Positions 36,563-47,158 of a stretch of 64,000 nt of DNA are shown one piece after another. How positions within the stretch are numbered: the stretch's first letter is position 1; each line of letters starts with the position of its first letter. The translations under genes and the position numbers were made by a program. Source of the stretch: Ceratopteris richardii (Eukaryota; Streptophyta; Polypodiopsida; Polypodiales; Pteridaceae); assembly GCA_020310875.1 (NCBI GenBank), contig MU260052.1, positions 720,001-784,000 on the forward strand, given 5' to 3'. The notes beneath the pieces are model-generated. The model was given only the letters and a program-made list of their open reading frames with translations, ran no database searches and was not told where the DNA came from.

Positions 36563-38191
36563 ATGGTTATTGCAAAAGGAAGCAAAGTTGGCTCACTTTA
36601 TCCTTTATTTGTATCGCAGAAAGAACACTTGTTAGCTGTTACTGAACAGCCTATGGCTTGTATTTGGCATGGTTGTTTGGGCCATATATCTCGTAGTGGA
36701 ATGGAAAATCTTTCTCGTTCTGGCTACTTACCTGTGTTATCTTTCTCTGATTTTTCATGTTGTGAGCATTGTCAATATGGAAAGCAAACCAAAAATGTGC
36801 ATAGAACGCACATTGACTCTTCAATTCAGCCTTTAGATCTCGTTCATACAGATGTGTGTGGTCCTATGCCCACTAGGTCCTTAGGTGGTTCTCTTTACTT
36901 TGTCACTTTCATAGATGATGCTACTAGAAAAGTCTGGGTATATCCTATCAAATCAAAGGATGATGTATTCCCTACTTTCAGAAAATGGCTTGCTTCAGTT
37001 GAGACTGAAAAAGGAACTAAGCTTAAGGCTTTACGTTCAAATAATGGGGGTGAGTATACCTCACATGAATTCAGCCTTTTCTGTCAGTCTAGAGGGATTC
37101 GTAGAGAGTTTACAACTCCTTATACCCTAGTACAGAATGGTGTAGTTGAGAGGATGAATAGAACTATTCAAGATAGAGTAGTCTCTATGTTGCATCATGC
37201 AAACCTCTCACAAGGTTTTTGGGCAGAAGCAGTATTGACTGCAGTTCATGTGATTAACCTTTCACCTAGTACTGCCAAAGGTATGAAAGTGGCACAAGAG
37301 TTATGGACAGGGAGACCACCATATTATGATCATCTTCGAGTTTTTGGGTGTGAAGCATATGTTCATATACCCAAAAATCTTAGACAAAAGTTGGACCATA
37401 AGTCAAAGAAATGCATTTTTCTTGGATATGGTCGAGAAGGACAATTTGGATATCGCTTATGGGATCCTGAAACACGGTCAGTGATCAGAAGTAGTGATGT
37501 TTTTTTTAATGATTCTAAGATGCATAAAAAGCCCATTAAGGAGGTTGAAGTGAGAAGAGTGGTGTTTGAGGATACTAGTCCTTCGGTTAGCATGCATAAA
37601 AATGCTGCACATAGGGATGTTCAAGAGAATGTCCATTCAGATCAGTTTGCACATGTTCCCGTTCAACAAGCATTGAGACGTTCTGCACGTGTCTCAAATC
37701 AAACTGATAGATATGTTCCAGGTTTAGATTTTGTTATGCTAACAGATGCCGGTGAGCCTTCTTGCTACAAAGAGGCTATGCAGACAGAGGATCATGTCAA
37801 GTGGGAGCGTGCCATGAAGAGTGAGTTGGATTCTATTCACAAGAATGGTACTTGGGACATAGTACCTTTGCCAAAGGGCAGGAAAGCTTTACCATGTAAA
37901 TGGGTATATAAGCTGAAATTCACATCAAATAGTGCTTCTCCAAAATATAAAGCACGACTTGTTGCGAAGGGTTTTAAGCAACAACATGGTGTTGATTTTG
38001 AGGAAATCTTCTCTCCAGTGGTCAAGATGACTACTTTGCGCATGTTGCTTGGATTCGTTGCAATGGAGGACTTAGAGCTAGTCCAAATGGATGTGAAAAC
38101 AGCTTTCTTGCATGGAGATCTTACAGATGAGATCTATATGGAACAACCAGAGGGTTATGTAGTTCCTGGCAAGGAAAGTCTAGTTTGTTAG
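36563..38191 (+). pseudogene. C1 integrase and start of reverse transcriptase
   Basis: Same frame as gag. Zinc-binding pre-integrase domain (IWHGCLGHISRSGMENL ... CCEHCQYGKQ). Integrase core: HTDVCGPMPT holds the first Asp; LRSNNGGEYTS has Asn where the second catalytic Asp is expected; NGVVERMNRTIQD holds the Glu. RT follows from NGTWDIVPLPKGRKALPCKW to VQMDVKTAFLHGDLTDEIYM. It ends at TAG 38,189-38,191, in the 'CkLkKSLYGLKQ' block. The D-to-N change alone would abolish integration by this copy's integrase. Confidence 0.88.
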
Positions 38192-39308
38192 CTCAAGAAG
38201 AGCTTGTATGGACTTAAACAGTCTCCTAGACAATGGTACCAAAAGTTTGATGCTTTTATGAAGTCCCAAGGTTATTCTCGGAGCAATGAGGATCATTGTC
38301 TCTACACAAAGAGATGTTCTGATGGCAGCTTGATATGCTTGATACTTTACGTCGATGATATGTTGACTGCTGGGAAGCCTCTTATGATTTGTCAATTCTC
38401 AAAAAGAAGTTGAGTCAGACATTTGATATGAAGGATTTTGGGGATGCCAAACATATTCTTGGCATGCGCATTACTCGTGATGAGAGTAAAAGATGCATAT
38501 ACTTGTCTCAAAGTGAGTACATATCCAAAGTACTTCACCGATTCAATATGCAGGGTGGAAAGACATTGAGTACACCTTTACCCACATATGTGAAATTGAG
38601 CAAGGATGATTGCCCCAAATCAGATGAGGAAAAGGAATTCATGACCAAAATTCCCTATCAGTCTGTTGTTGGTAGTCTCATGTATGCTATGGTAGCTACG
38701 AGACCAGACATTGCATTTGCAGTGGGAGTTTTGAGCAGATATATGTCTAATCCTGGCAAGAAACATTGGGCCCAGCGGTCAAAATGATTTTGAGATATCT
38801 GAGTGGCACTAAGGACAAGTGTCTGTGCTTAGGTAGAGGGAAAGCATCCATTATTGGTTACACAGATTCTGACTATGCTGGTTGTGTAGACAATTGTAAG
38901 TCTACATCAGGGTACATTTTTCATTTTGCTGGAGGTGCTATCTCTTGGAGATCTTTTCTTCAAGAATGTACAGCTGTTTCCACCACAGAAGCAGAGTATG
39001 TTGCAGCAAGTGAGGCATGTAAGGAAGCATTGTGGCTTTCTTGTCTTGCTTGTGATATGGGTTTACCTCAGCATGTACCTCACTTGCTCAGTGATAGTCA
39101 GAGTGCCATTGCTTTGGCTAAGAATCCGGTCTATCATGCAAAGACCAAGCACATTGAGGTGAGGTATCACTTCATTAGAGATTGCTTAGCCACTGAGAGC
39201 ATTATTCTTGAGAAGGTTCACACTCGAGATAATGCTGCAGATGCTTTGACTAAAGCTCTACCACATGATAGCTTTCGACACTGTTGTCACTTGATGGGGG
39301 TTACTTGA
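38192..39308 (+). pseudogene. C1 reverse transcriptase and RNase H, frameshifted
   Basis: SLYGLKQSPRQWYQKFDAFM and LILYVDDMLTAGK (active site at about 38,345) are in the original frame. A frameshift near 38,375-38,390 leads to LGMRITRDESKRCIYLSQSE, and another near 38,770 to MILRYLSGTKDK, TDSDYAGCVDNCKSTSGY, STTEAEYVAASEACKEALWL and AKTKHIEVRYHFIRD. It ends LTKALPHDSFRHCC..MGVT at 39,306-39,308. All RNase H blocks are present. Confidence 0.88.
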
Positions 39309-39456
39309 TTCTTGATCTTACATAGTCACTTGTATACTGTGTAACATGCCCATCAGGTGGGAGGTATAGTTTGTATACTTACACTCAGGTATTCTTTATC
39401 ATTCTTTATTTTTTCTCCCATAGTTACTCTGGCCATATTGGCCTTTAGTGGGAGAT

Positions 39457-39753
39457 TGTTACCGTTAGTGTCCATGTGAAAGGCCAAATGGCCACAGGAC
39501 ACTTCTTTGTATATGTTCTTTAATAAAACATATAGTGGCCTGGTCAATCACTGACTGTAAGCTCGACCGCATTTGTAAGACCTAAGAAGTCTATCTTCGT
39601 GCTCCCTGTGTACTGTGTTTTCTACGTATTCTACAGCCTCTGTGCGGAGTACTGTGTGCGGCCTCAGGAGCTTGGTTTTCTACTTCGAGCATATCGTCGT
39701 GGAGCTCTCGAGAAGGAGAGCGCACTGTGGTGCATCGCCATCGAAATACTTTA
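39457..39753 (+). repeat. C1 3' LTR
   Basis: 297 bp, about 20 differences from the 5' copy, preceded by the purine-rich AGTGGGAGAT and followed by GTTTA. Confidence 0.92.
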
Positions 39754-39862
39754 GTTTAATCGACGGTCCACGCTCTACGCTTCTTGCGATGCATTTTGCA
39801 ATTTTATAGCGACGAGATTGTGTCGCCTTAACCGTCGCTATGCGCCCGCGTTCTTTGTAGTG
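39754..39862. mobile_element. CACTA-like fragment, right end
   Basis: The minus strand begins CACTACAAAGAACGCGGGCG at 39862, matching the plant CACTA terminus (CACTACAAGAAA). It is followed by subterminal words GCGACGG, GGCGACAC and GTCGCTATA. The 3-bp flank is ATG (39863-39865). The left terminus was not found. Confidence 0.6.
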
Positions 39863-39939
39863 ATGGAACATGTGACTAGCCATCCATGTTTATTTTTATT
39901 TGAACAAGTAAGGTCAATTGGTTTTTCAACTGAGGTGCA

Positions 39940-40365
39940 TGTTATGAATTATGGAATGTGTTGAACAAGGAATTGTTGGAATGTTGATTTATTAATGTAT
40001 AAATGTTTTTTGGTGTTTTTGATATAGCAGCTGAAGGCTTGTGAGGGCGTGAAAGGGTAGACATCAGCAATCCGATTTATAATTTATATAGTTTGTAAAT
40101 AAACCCATGTAGAGGGTACTATTTTTAGAAACAGTTATTAAAGAAGTGGTTAGAATAAGAGTCATTGTAGACCGCAATTTCTGATATTAAAAGCAAAGGC
40201 TTTCTGCAAAAGTTACCAACTTACTTTCACGCATGCTTTTTGAAGCTTCTCTCAGTTAACCACTATTTTGACATAATAAAAAATTCATATAAATACATGC
40301 ACTCTATGGACTGTCGAAACAGAGTGCATGGGGGGAGATGCACCCAGTATTGCGTTCTACCTCGG
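39940..40365 (+). repeat. LTR copy matching 12769-13203, truncated at its 3' end
   Basis: Collinear from TGTTATGAATTATGG to GCGTTCTACCTCGG, with a 75-bp segment that the other copy lacks. It stops about 90 bp short of the LTR end and primer site. By position it is the likely 3' LTR of G0; the G0 interior between RNase H and here is gone. Confidence 0.6.
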
Positions 40366-42189
40366 CTCAACCCAACAAAAACTCAAATTTGGGCCATGAA
40401 ATCAATGCAAGATCTATTTGGAAAAGCCAAGATATAAAACAACTTCATATGTCAGAGGGTTGAGAACAAGAGGTAACTAATGTCACATTGAGCCTATTTT
40501 GTACCATTTTTTGCATATTTTTTTGCCTATAAAAAGAGGAATCATGTATCTTTTACTTCAGTTTTGTAAAGGCTAAGGGGTCCTTGGACCTATGGAGTAT
40601 TCCCCAACCCTCTATATTTTTTTGAGGATCTTTAGGACTCATTTTGGTGTTTTATTAAACTTCGGGACCATTTTTGAATGACTTTTGTCAAAAAATAATG
40701 TGAAAAGGATCAAGTCGCAGAATTATAAAAGACAAAAGCCTTGAATTGAAAAGGACGTTTTGAATGCAAGGAAGCAAATCTTCGTGCAGCTTTTTTGTTT
40801 GGCTCTTTTCTCTCTTCTCCTTCTTCATTTGGAACTTTCTTGATGTTCTTGGAGTGTCTCAATCCAACCTCCACATATGATAAGTGTTTTTTATGCATTA
40901 GATGTTTTTTTGCATATGTTTGGGGGCTAATCTTCTTCCAAATTCTTGTGTTTGAGCTCCATAGATTCGTGGTGTCAAGTATTCATACACGTGAATAGGG
41001 TAAACCTACTCAGATTGACAATTAAGTCGATCTAGATCACTAGAAGCCAGTTGAGCTTTGTGCTGGCAACTCTCCAAAGCTTTTTTGCTTAAGGAGGATT
41101 CTTATACTCCAAAAGTATGTGTAAATGATTCTATAAGGCTCTATTCATAATCAATATTTACAAACTAGCGATGAGATTCAACCTTTCCCTCTTTAGTTCT
41201 TTGGGTCTCTTGAAATTCCTTTGGTTGTGGAAAATGTTGGGCCTGAAAAAATTTCCTCAAATTTATGAAAATAAGTTCTAAACTCTTTGTAGAGCCCTAG
41301 ATCTTAAAAAATAACATTGTGCTGAAAGTTATGTCAAATTAGGCTTCAAAGGATAAACATGGTTTTCAAGATGTCTACAAGTGTTACAAGGGATCATAAT
41401 TTTCTCTCAAAATGTCTTTTTTTTTAAATTAAAAAAAAATACATTTTTGGCCATACCTAGTAAATGTCACAGTATCTACCATGTATCACAATACTTAAGA
41501 ATTATTGATCATAGGTTAACTATCAAAATTTTATTATAGGGGTATTGTTTGAAGCGTATCATGATCTATATTGATGAATATTGTGGATGGATGGGTTGCC
41601 ATGTCAATGGGTGTGAGGGTGCTGTGGTGTCCTCTAGAGGTACATGATGATATCCTAACCTAGAACTTTGTGATGTTCCATGGAGGGCTTTTAATGTCCA
41701 CCACATTAGGAATGTTACTAATTTCCTAGGATGCTTCCTCCCACCAAATATTGATGATGCCCAATTGGGGGTTGTAATGTCCATGGGTAGATATTAGTGA
41801 GGCCTAAAATGGGATGTCACGACATCCATAGGAGGATGCCATGATGTTTGATGGGGAAAGGATCATGATATCTCTCCAAAGGGGTATTTGACACCTCTCA
41901 ACCTAGATGTTGTGATGTCTAGATCAAATACCAATTGATTTTATTTTTACATTTTCAAGAATCTCTCAGAATTCCCTTTCATTCAAAGATATATTTGCAA
42001 ATCACGATATATTCAAATGAATTGTTTTTGCTCACATTCTCTTCTCTTACACTCTAATAACGGCTATGGAATCAAAAAATGCAATCACTTATTCTAAGAA
42101 AAATGCAAAATATTATGGTGAAGGAGAAATATGTCAATATGAATGAATTGTCAGGTACTAATGATATAAAGCTCTTTGTAAGGGCTACA
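40366..42189. other. Old repeat sequence, with a degenerate G1-type LTR
   Basis: From about 40,540 to 40,760 the arrangement 'TTTTGTAAAGGCTAAGGGGTCCTTGGAC', 'TTTTTTTGAGGATCTTTAGGACTC' and 'TTATAAAAGACAAAAGCC' echoes the G1 LTR (GTGCAAGACAAGGAGTCCTTGAGC, TTTTTTAGACTCCG, CTATAAAAAGAGC) in the same order. It may be a solo LTR of a related family. The rest shows no motif. Confidence 0.3.
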
Positions 42190-42680
42190 TGCGTATGTAA
42201 AAATCTGAAATTATCTTGCAACAATAACCCCTCAATGTCATGTTGACATAAGGTTTAATAAGCTGCATAACTTTTGATGAATGTCCCTTGATAATGCTTT
42301 TGTGAAAATATCTACAACATTCTCACTTGTAGGAACATAGATAAGCTCAATGTGCCTTTTAGATAGCTGCTCATGAATATAATGATAATGTAATTCAATA
42401 TGTTTAGTCCATTACATGATTAGCATGATTCTTTGCAATAGTAATACCACTTTCAGTATCATAATATACATGCATAGGAAGGTTAACATAAACATTAAGG
42501 TAACGTCAAATTTGTTGCAACTATATTGCCTCAAGTGTAGTTATAAAGACATCCCAACATTTTGGTTCACTTGAAGATGTATCCACAATTTTTTTTCTTA
42601 GAATGCCAAGAAATAAGGCATTCTCCAACAAAGAAACAATAGCCACTAGTTGACCTTTTTCTATCTCTTGTTACACTTAT
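42190..42680 (-). pseudogene. Ty1/copia RNase H C-terminal fossil
   Basis: Minus-strand remains read ISWHSKKK (copia 'isW.SkkQ'), VDTSSSEPKCW (eroded 'vA.SSaEAEY'), YYDTESGITIAKNHANHVMD (compare 'y.Dn.sAi.iAkNPv.H'), then NVVDIFTKALS-type sequence and finally VNMTLRGYC, matching the 'LRGGC' end of many copia polyproteins. Stops and frame changes are frequent. The 3' LTR would lie to the left but was not recognised. Confidence 0.65.
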
Positions 42681-42782
42681 GTGTTCCTTGAGTAGCTTTG
42701 ATGTAAAACTTTTCTAAATACATGGGCACTTTTTACTCTAGTGGTTTTTCCCCATGTTATCACATACATGTTAAACTCATAT

Positions 42783-43591
42783 TGTTAGAAGAAGCATTTT
42801 TTTTTTTAAGAAATATTTGTAAAATGTCAAAAAATTGTAGAAATATTTATGCAAATGATGTACAAATGAGGAAGAGTCTTCCTCATATAAATTAGAACCA
42901 TATATATTTTTTCTTGAATTTTTGGAAGCTCTTTGATAGCATATTTTTAGATTAGAAGGGAAAAGGACAAAAAATCAAGTGTGAAAAGGGACACTTGAAA
43001 ATGTATAAAAGATAATTTCCTCTACTTTGAGAGGGTTGGTTGTATTATTTTTGCTATCCAAGTAATATGAAGAGCTCTCCTGCAAGAAATTGTGTTTTCT
43101 ACTTCCATGTGATTTTCTTTGATTTGTTGAGTTTATTCTATGTGTGATCCATGGAATTTCCTAGCTTCAGTTGTGTATTTTTTATTAATGTGTATGAAGA
43201 GAGGTGATCCTTAGAGTATTGAGTGAGAAAGTGCTAAAGAATAGAGCTAGAGATGGAGATTATCAAATTTCACAGAATCGTAATTGTCTCGTCTGAAGGT
43301 TACAAGTATCATTTTTGAGATTTGACTTCATAATTGTGACTGAGAAAATAACACACTTTAGGAACCAAGATCATTGAAATTGATGTAGTGTAGCTCAAGA
43401 TAATCAAAACCCTAGAAATTTCTCTTCATCTTCACCATTTCTCATCAAAACAGCCATTTTCCTCTTATTCTTGGATTCCATCAACTTAGAAGGGGCTGTG
43501 GTCTTTGTATACTTTCCGGATTGACAAATGTAAGATGTATTGTTGATCCTTTATGCTAAAATGATTGGAGAGGACAGGGTAACAATAAACA
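42783..43591 (+). repeat. G2 5' LTR
   Basis: 809 bp from TGTTAGAAGAAGC to AACAATAAACA. A TATA-like TGTATAAAAGATA lies near 43,000. The partner LTR is outside the window, so the 5' boundary rests on the TG start and similarity in layout to G1. Confidence 0.6.
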
Positions 43592-43596
43592 TTGTT

Positions 43597-43613
43597 TGGC
43601 CCCGTTGTCGGGG
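43597..43613 (+). other. G2 primer binding site (tRNA-Asp type)
   Basis: TGGCCCCGTTGTCGGGG differs at two positions from the exact tRNA-Asp complement seen in G1 (TGGCGCCGTTGCCGGGG). It starts 5 bases after the LTR. Confidence 0.8.
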
Positions 43614-44630
43614 AACAAAGCAAAAGCTTCATTGAAGTTTGGACCTTGCTGGATCTTCCATTGTTCATGGTATTGAACACATTGAAAAGGTACTACTCTT
43701 TAATCAAGAAAGGAAACATGAAAAGGTAGGTTTCTTTGCTCGTCTTTTGGGAAAAGAAAGCAAGAGTTAACCTTTTGAGATAAAGAAGTGGTGAAATTCT
43801 TGCAAATTGATAGTTGCTCATATCAATTTTTTAAGTAAAGTGCAGGTGTGTGAAAAATTGAATCAAGATTTTTGAAGGGAAGGTAAAATGTGACTATCTT
43901 TGCATTTGTAGAGTGCTTTTTGACTAAGTACCAAGCAAATTTGTTAATCTTGGAAAAGATGACATGATTGCATTGAGGAAAGTCAAGTAAAGTAGCTTTA
44001 TGCAAATAGATAATATCCATTTGTTTAGCCAAGGCAAAGCAATAATCTTGAGAAAAGATTTATTTGTATCTTGAAAAGAAAAATGTTTGAGTTTATCTTT
44101 GCATGAATTGATATTGCACTTCTTAGCATATATTTCTTTGGAAAGCTTTACTCCTAAACTGATTAGATTGCAAGCATAAAAGAGTATAACCAATCATGAA
44201 ACAAAAGATCAATGGATCTTGAAACAAGAAAACCCTAAGTGAAGTGTTTACCTTGATTTAGGGCAAAATACTAAAAGAATTTCATAAAATCCATTAAAAA
44301 ATTCAAAAAAATTTCCTTTTTTCTTAGAAAGTTGGACAGGAGGATTGTTGTTGAATGTGGAGAAGAAAAAGTGGAAAAAAATTCAGAAAATTGAAAGAAA
44401 ATTAAAAATATCTAGAGTAGAAGTTGCTGTTTAAATTTCTTCAAAAAAGACTTTTTAAATGAGTTTGATGGTGATAAGGCTCATACAATGGAAAGTGAAA
44501 ATTCTGAGAAATTCATACAAAATCACGATTGTTTGAAGGCTATAAAAGCATGGAAACTCAAAAAAAAGGCTCATTTGAGTGAGAGAGAGAGAGTGAGAGA
44601 ACTTGACAGAATTGTGACTTCTTGCAACTA
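43614..44630 (+). other. G2 leader, non-repetitive part
   Basis: AT-rich with a GA-repeat at about 44,580-44,600. No coding motif; the open stretches on the minus strand have no family signature. Confidence 0.5.
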
Positions 44631-47150
44631 CAAGTTTTTGGATTTTTTCTGATCAAGCAAGCAAGATAACGATCTTCCAATAAAAGTTTGCATGATTTTA
44701 AGTTCTCACATGATGATTAGAGCACAAAAACATAGAAAATTGTAAAAAACACGGAATCACGATTTTCAGACTTTTGAATTTTCTTGAGAAAAAATAATAT
44801 TTTTGCAAAAAATCTTTTATTGCATGTTAAAATTTTAATAAGGTGATTCTATTTGAGAAACAAAAACTTAAAAAACAAAAACTAGAAAAATTTATAAAAT
44901 CTACTCAGAATCACGATTCTGTGATCCAACACAAAATCGCGATTCTCTGATTTAAACACAAAATCGTGATTCCCAAAACGTGATTTTCATAAGAAAATCA
45001 CGTTTTTAACGATTGTGAGCAATCATGATTGTCTGGGAACAAAATCATGAAAATCACGATTCTCTCCACAGAATCGTAAAAATCACGATTTTATCTACAA
45101 AATCGTGAAAATCACGATTCTCTCCACAGAATCTTGAAAATCACAATTCTATTCACAGGATCGTGAAAATCACGATTCTCTCCACAGGATCGTGAAAATC
45201 ACGATTCTCTCCACAGAATCGTGAAAATCACGATTCTATTCACTGGATCGTGAAAATCACGATTCTCTCCACAGGATCGTGAAAATCACGATTCTCTCCA
45301 CAGGATCGTGCAAGTTTTTGGATTTTTTCTGATCAAGCAAGCAAGATAATGATCTTCCAATAAAACTTTGCATGATTTTAAGTTCTCACATGATGATTAA
45401 AGCACAAAAACACAGAAAATTGTAGAAAACACGGAATCGCGATTTTCAGACTTTTGAATTTTCTTGAGAAAAAATAATATTTTTGTAAAAAATCTTTTAT
45501 TGCATGTTAAAATTTTAATAAGGCGATTCTATTTGAGAAACAAAAACTTAAAAAACAAAAACTAGAAAAATTTATAAAATCTGCTCAGAATCGCGATTCT
45601 GTGATCAAACACAAAATTGCGATTCTCTGATTTAAACACAAAATTGCGATTCTCTGATTTAAACACAAAATGGCGATTCCCAGAACGTGATTTTCATAAG
45701 AAAATCGTGTTTTTAACGATTGTGAGCAATCACGATTGTCTGGGAACAGAATCGTGAAAATCACGATTCTCTCCATAGAATCGTGAAAATCAGGATTTTA
45801 TCCACAGAATCGTGAAAATCACGATTCTATTCATTGGATCGTGAAAATCCACGATTCTCTCCACAAAATCATGAAAATCATGATTCTCTCCACAGAATCG
45901 TGAAAATCACGATTCTATTCACTGGATCGTGAAAATCACGATTCTCTCCACAGGATCGTGAAAATCACGATTCTCTCCACAGGATCGTGCAAGTTTTTGG
46001 ATTTTTTCTGATCAAGCAAGCAAGGTAATGATCTTCCAATAAAACTTTGCATGATTTTAAGTTCTCACATGATGATTAGAGCACAAAAACACAGAAAATT
46101 GTAGAAAACACGGAATCGTGATTTTCAGACTTTTGAATTTTCTTGAGAAAAAATAATATTTTTGTAAAAAATCTTTTATTGCATGTTAAAATTTTAATAA
46201 GGCGATTCTATTTGAGAAACAAAATCTTAAAAAACAAAAACTAGAAAAATTTATAAAATCTGCTCAGAATCGCGATTCTGTGATCAAACACAAAATTGCG
46301 ATTCTCTGATTTAAACACAAAATCGCGATTCCCAGAACGTGATTTTCATAAGAAAATCGTGTTTTTAACGATTGTGAGCAATCACGATTGTCTGGGAACA
46401 GAATCGTGAAAATCACGATTCTCTCCACAGAATCGTGAAAATCAGGATTTTATCCACAGAATCGTGAAAATCACGATTCTATTCATTGGATCGTGAAAAT
46501 CACGATTCTCTCCACAGAATCGTGAAAATCATGATTCTCTCCATAGAAATCACGATTCTCTCCACAGAAATCACGATTCTCTCCACAGAATCGTGAAAAT
46601 CACGATTCTATTCACTGGATCGTGAAAATCACGATTCTCTCCACAGGATCATGAAAATCACGATTCTCTTCACAGGATCGTGAAAATCACGATTCTCTCC
46701 ACAGGATCGTGAAAATCATGATTCTCTCCATAGAATCATGAAAATCACGATTCTATTCACAGAATCGTGAAAAACACGATTCTCTTCACAGGATCGTGAA
46801 AAACACGATTCTATTCACAGAATCGTGGAAAACACGATTCGCTTCACAGAATCGTGAAAATCACAACTTTATCCACAGAATCATGGTAAAACACGGTTCT
46901 ATCCATAGGATCGTGCTAAAACACGATTCTATTCACAGAATCGGGGAAAACACGATTCTATCAATAGAATCGTGAGAAACAGGATTCCATTCATAAAATT
47001 GTAGAAAATATAGAATATCCAAAGAATAGTGAAAAAGATAAGTCTTTTTTACAGAATTGTGAGAAAATCTAGAAATTTCTCAAGATCCCAGAAAAGACAA
47101 TTCTATTCACAGGATCGTGAAAAACACGATTCTCTTCAGAAAATCATGAA
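44631..47150. repeat. G2 leader repeat array: three 680-bp units, each with an array of 30-bp hairpin repeats
   Basis: The sequence beginning caagtttttggattttttctg occurs at 44631, 45311 and 45990, giving a tandem period of 680 bp. Each unit has about 390 bp of shared unique sequence and then a run (nine in the first unit) of a 30-bp repeat AATCGTGAAAATCACGATT + ctctccacag. The core is self-complementary (AATCGTGA / TCACGATT, 3-base loop), so RNA or single-stranded DNA would form a string of short hairpins. The third unit's array is longer and decays towards 47,150, just before the gag start. Confidence 0.95.
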
Positions 47151-47158
47151 TTAGTTGG

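Larger units (their letters stand above)
33759..39753 (+). mobile_element. C1: Ty1/copia retrotransposon, complete but inactive
   Basis: 5,995 bp with 297-bp LTRs, an iMet-type primer site, a polypurine tract (AGTGGGAGAT) and a perfect 5-bp target duplication GTTTA (33754-33758 and 39754-39758). Gag, protease, integrase, RT and RNase H occur in copia order. The coding region has at least three in-frame stops and two frameshifts. The LTRs differ at about 20 of 297 positions, mostly transitions, so C1 is far older than G1. Motifs resemble the Tork/Tnt1-type copia group. It lies inside the CACTA-like fragment. Confidence 0.92.

Noticed and set aside
44631-47150. CRISPR-like appearance of 30-bp palindromic repeats
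   Set aside because: The repeats abut each other with only a short constant linker and no unique spacers, there is no cas gene, and the array sits in a plant retrotransposon leader.
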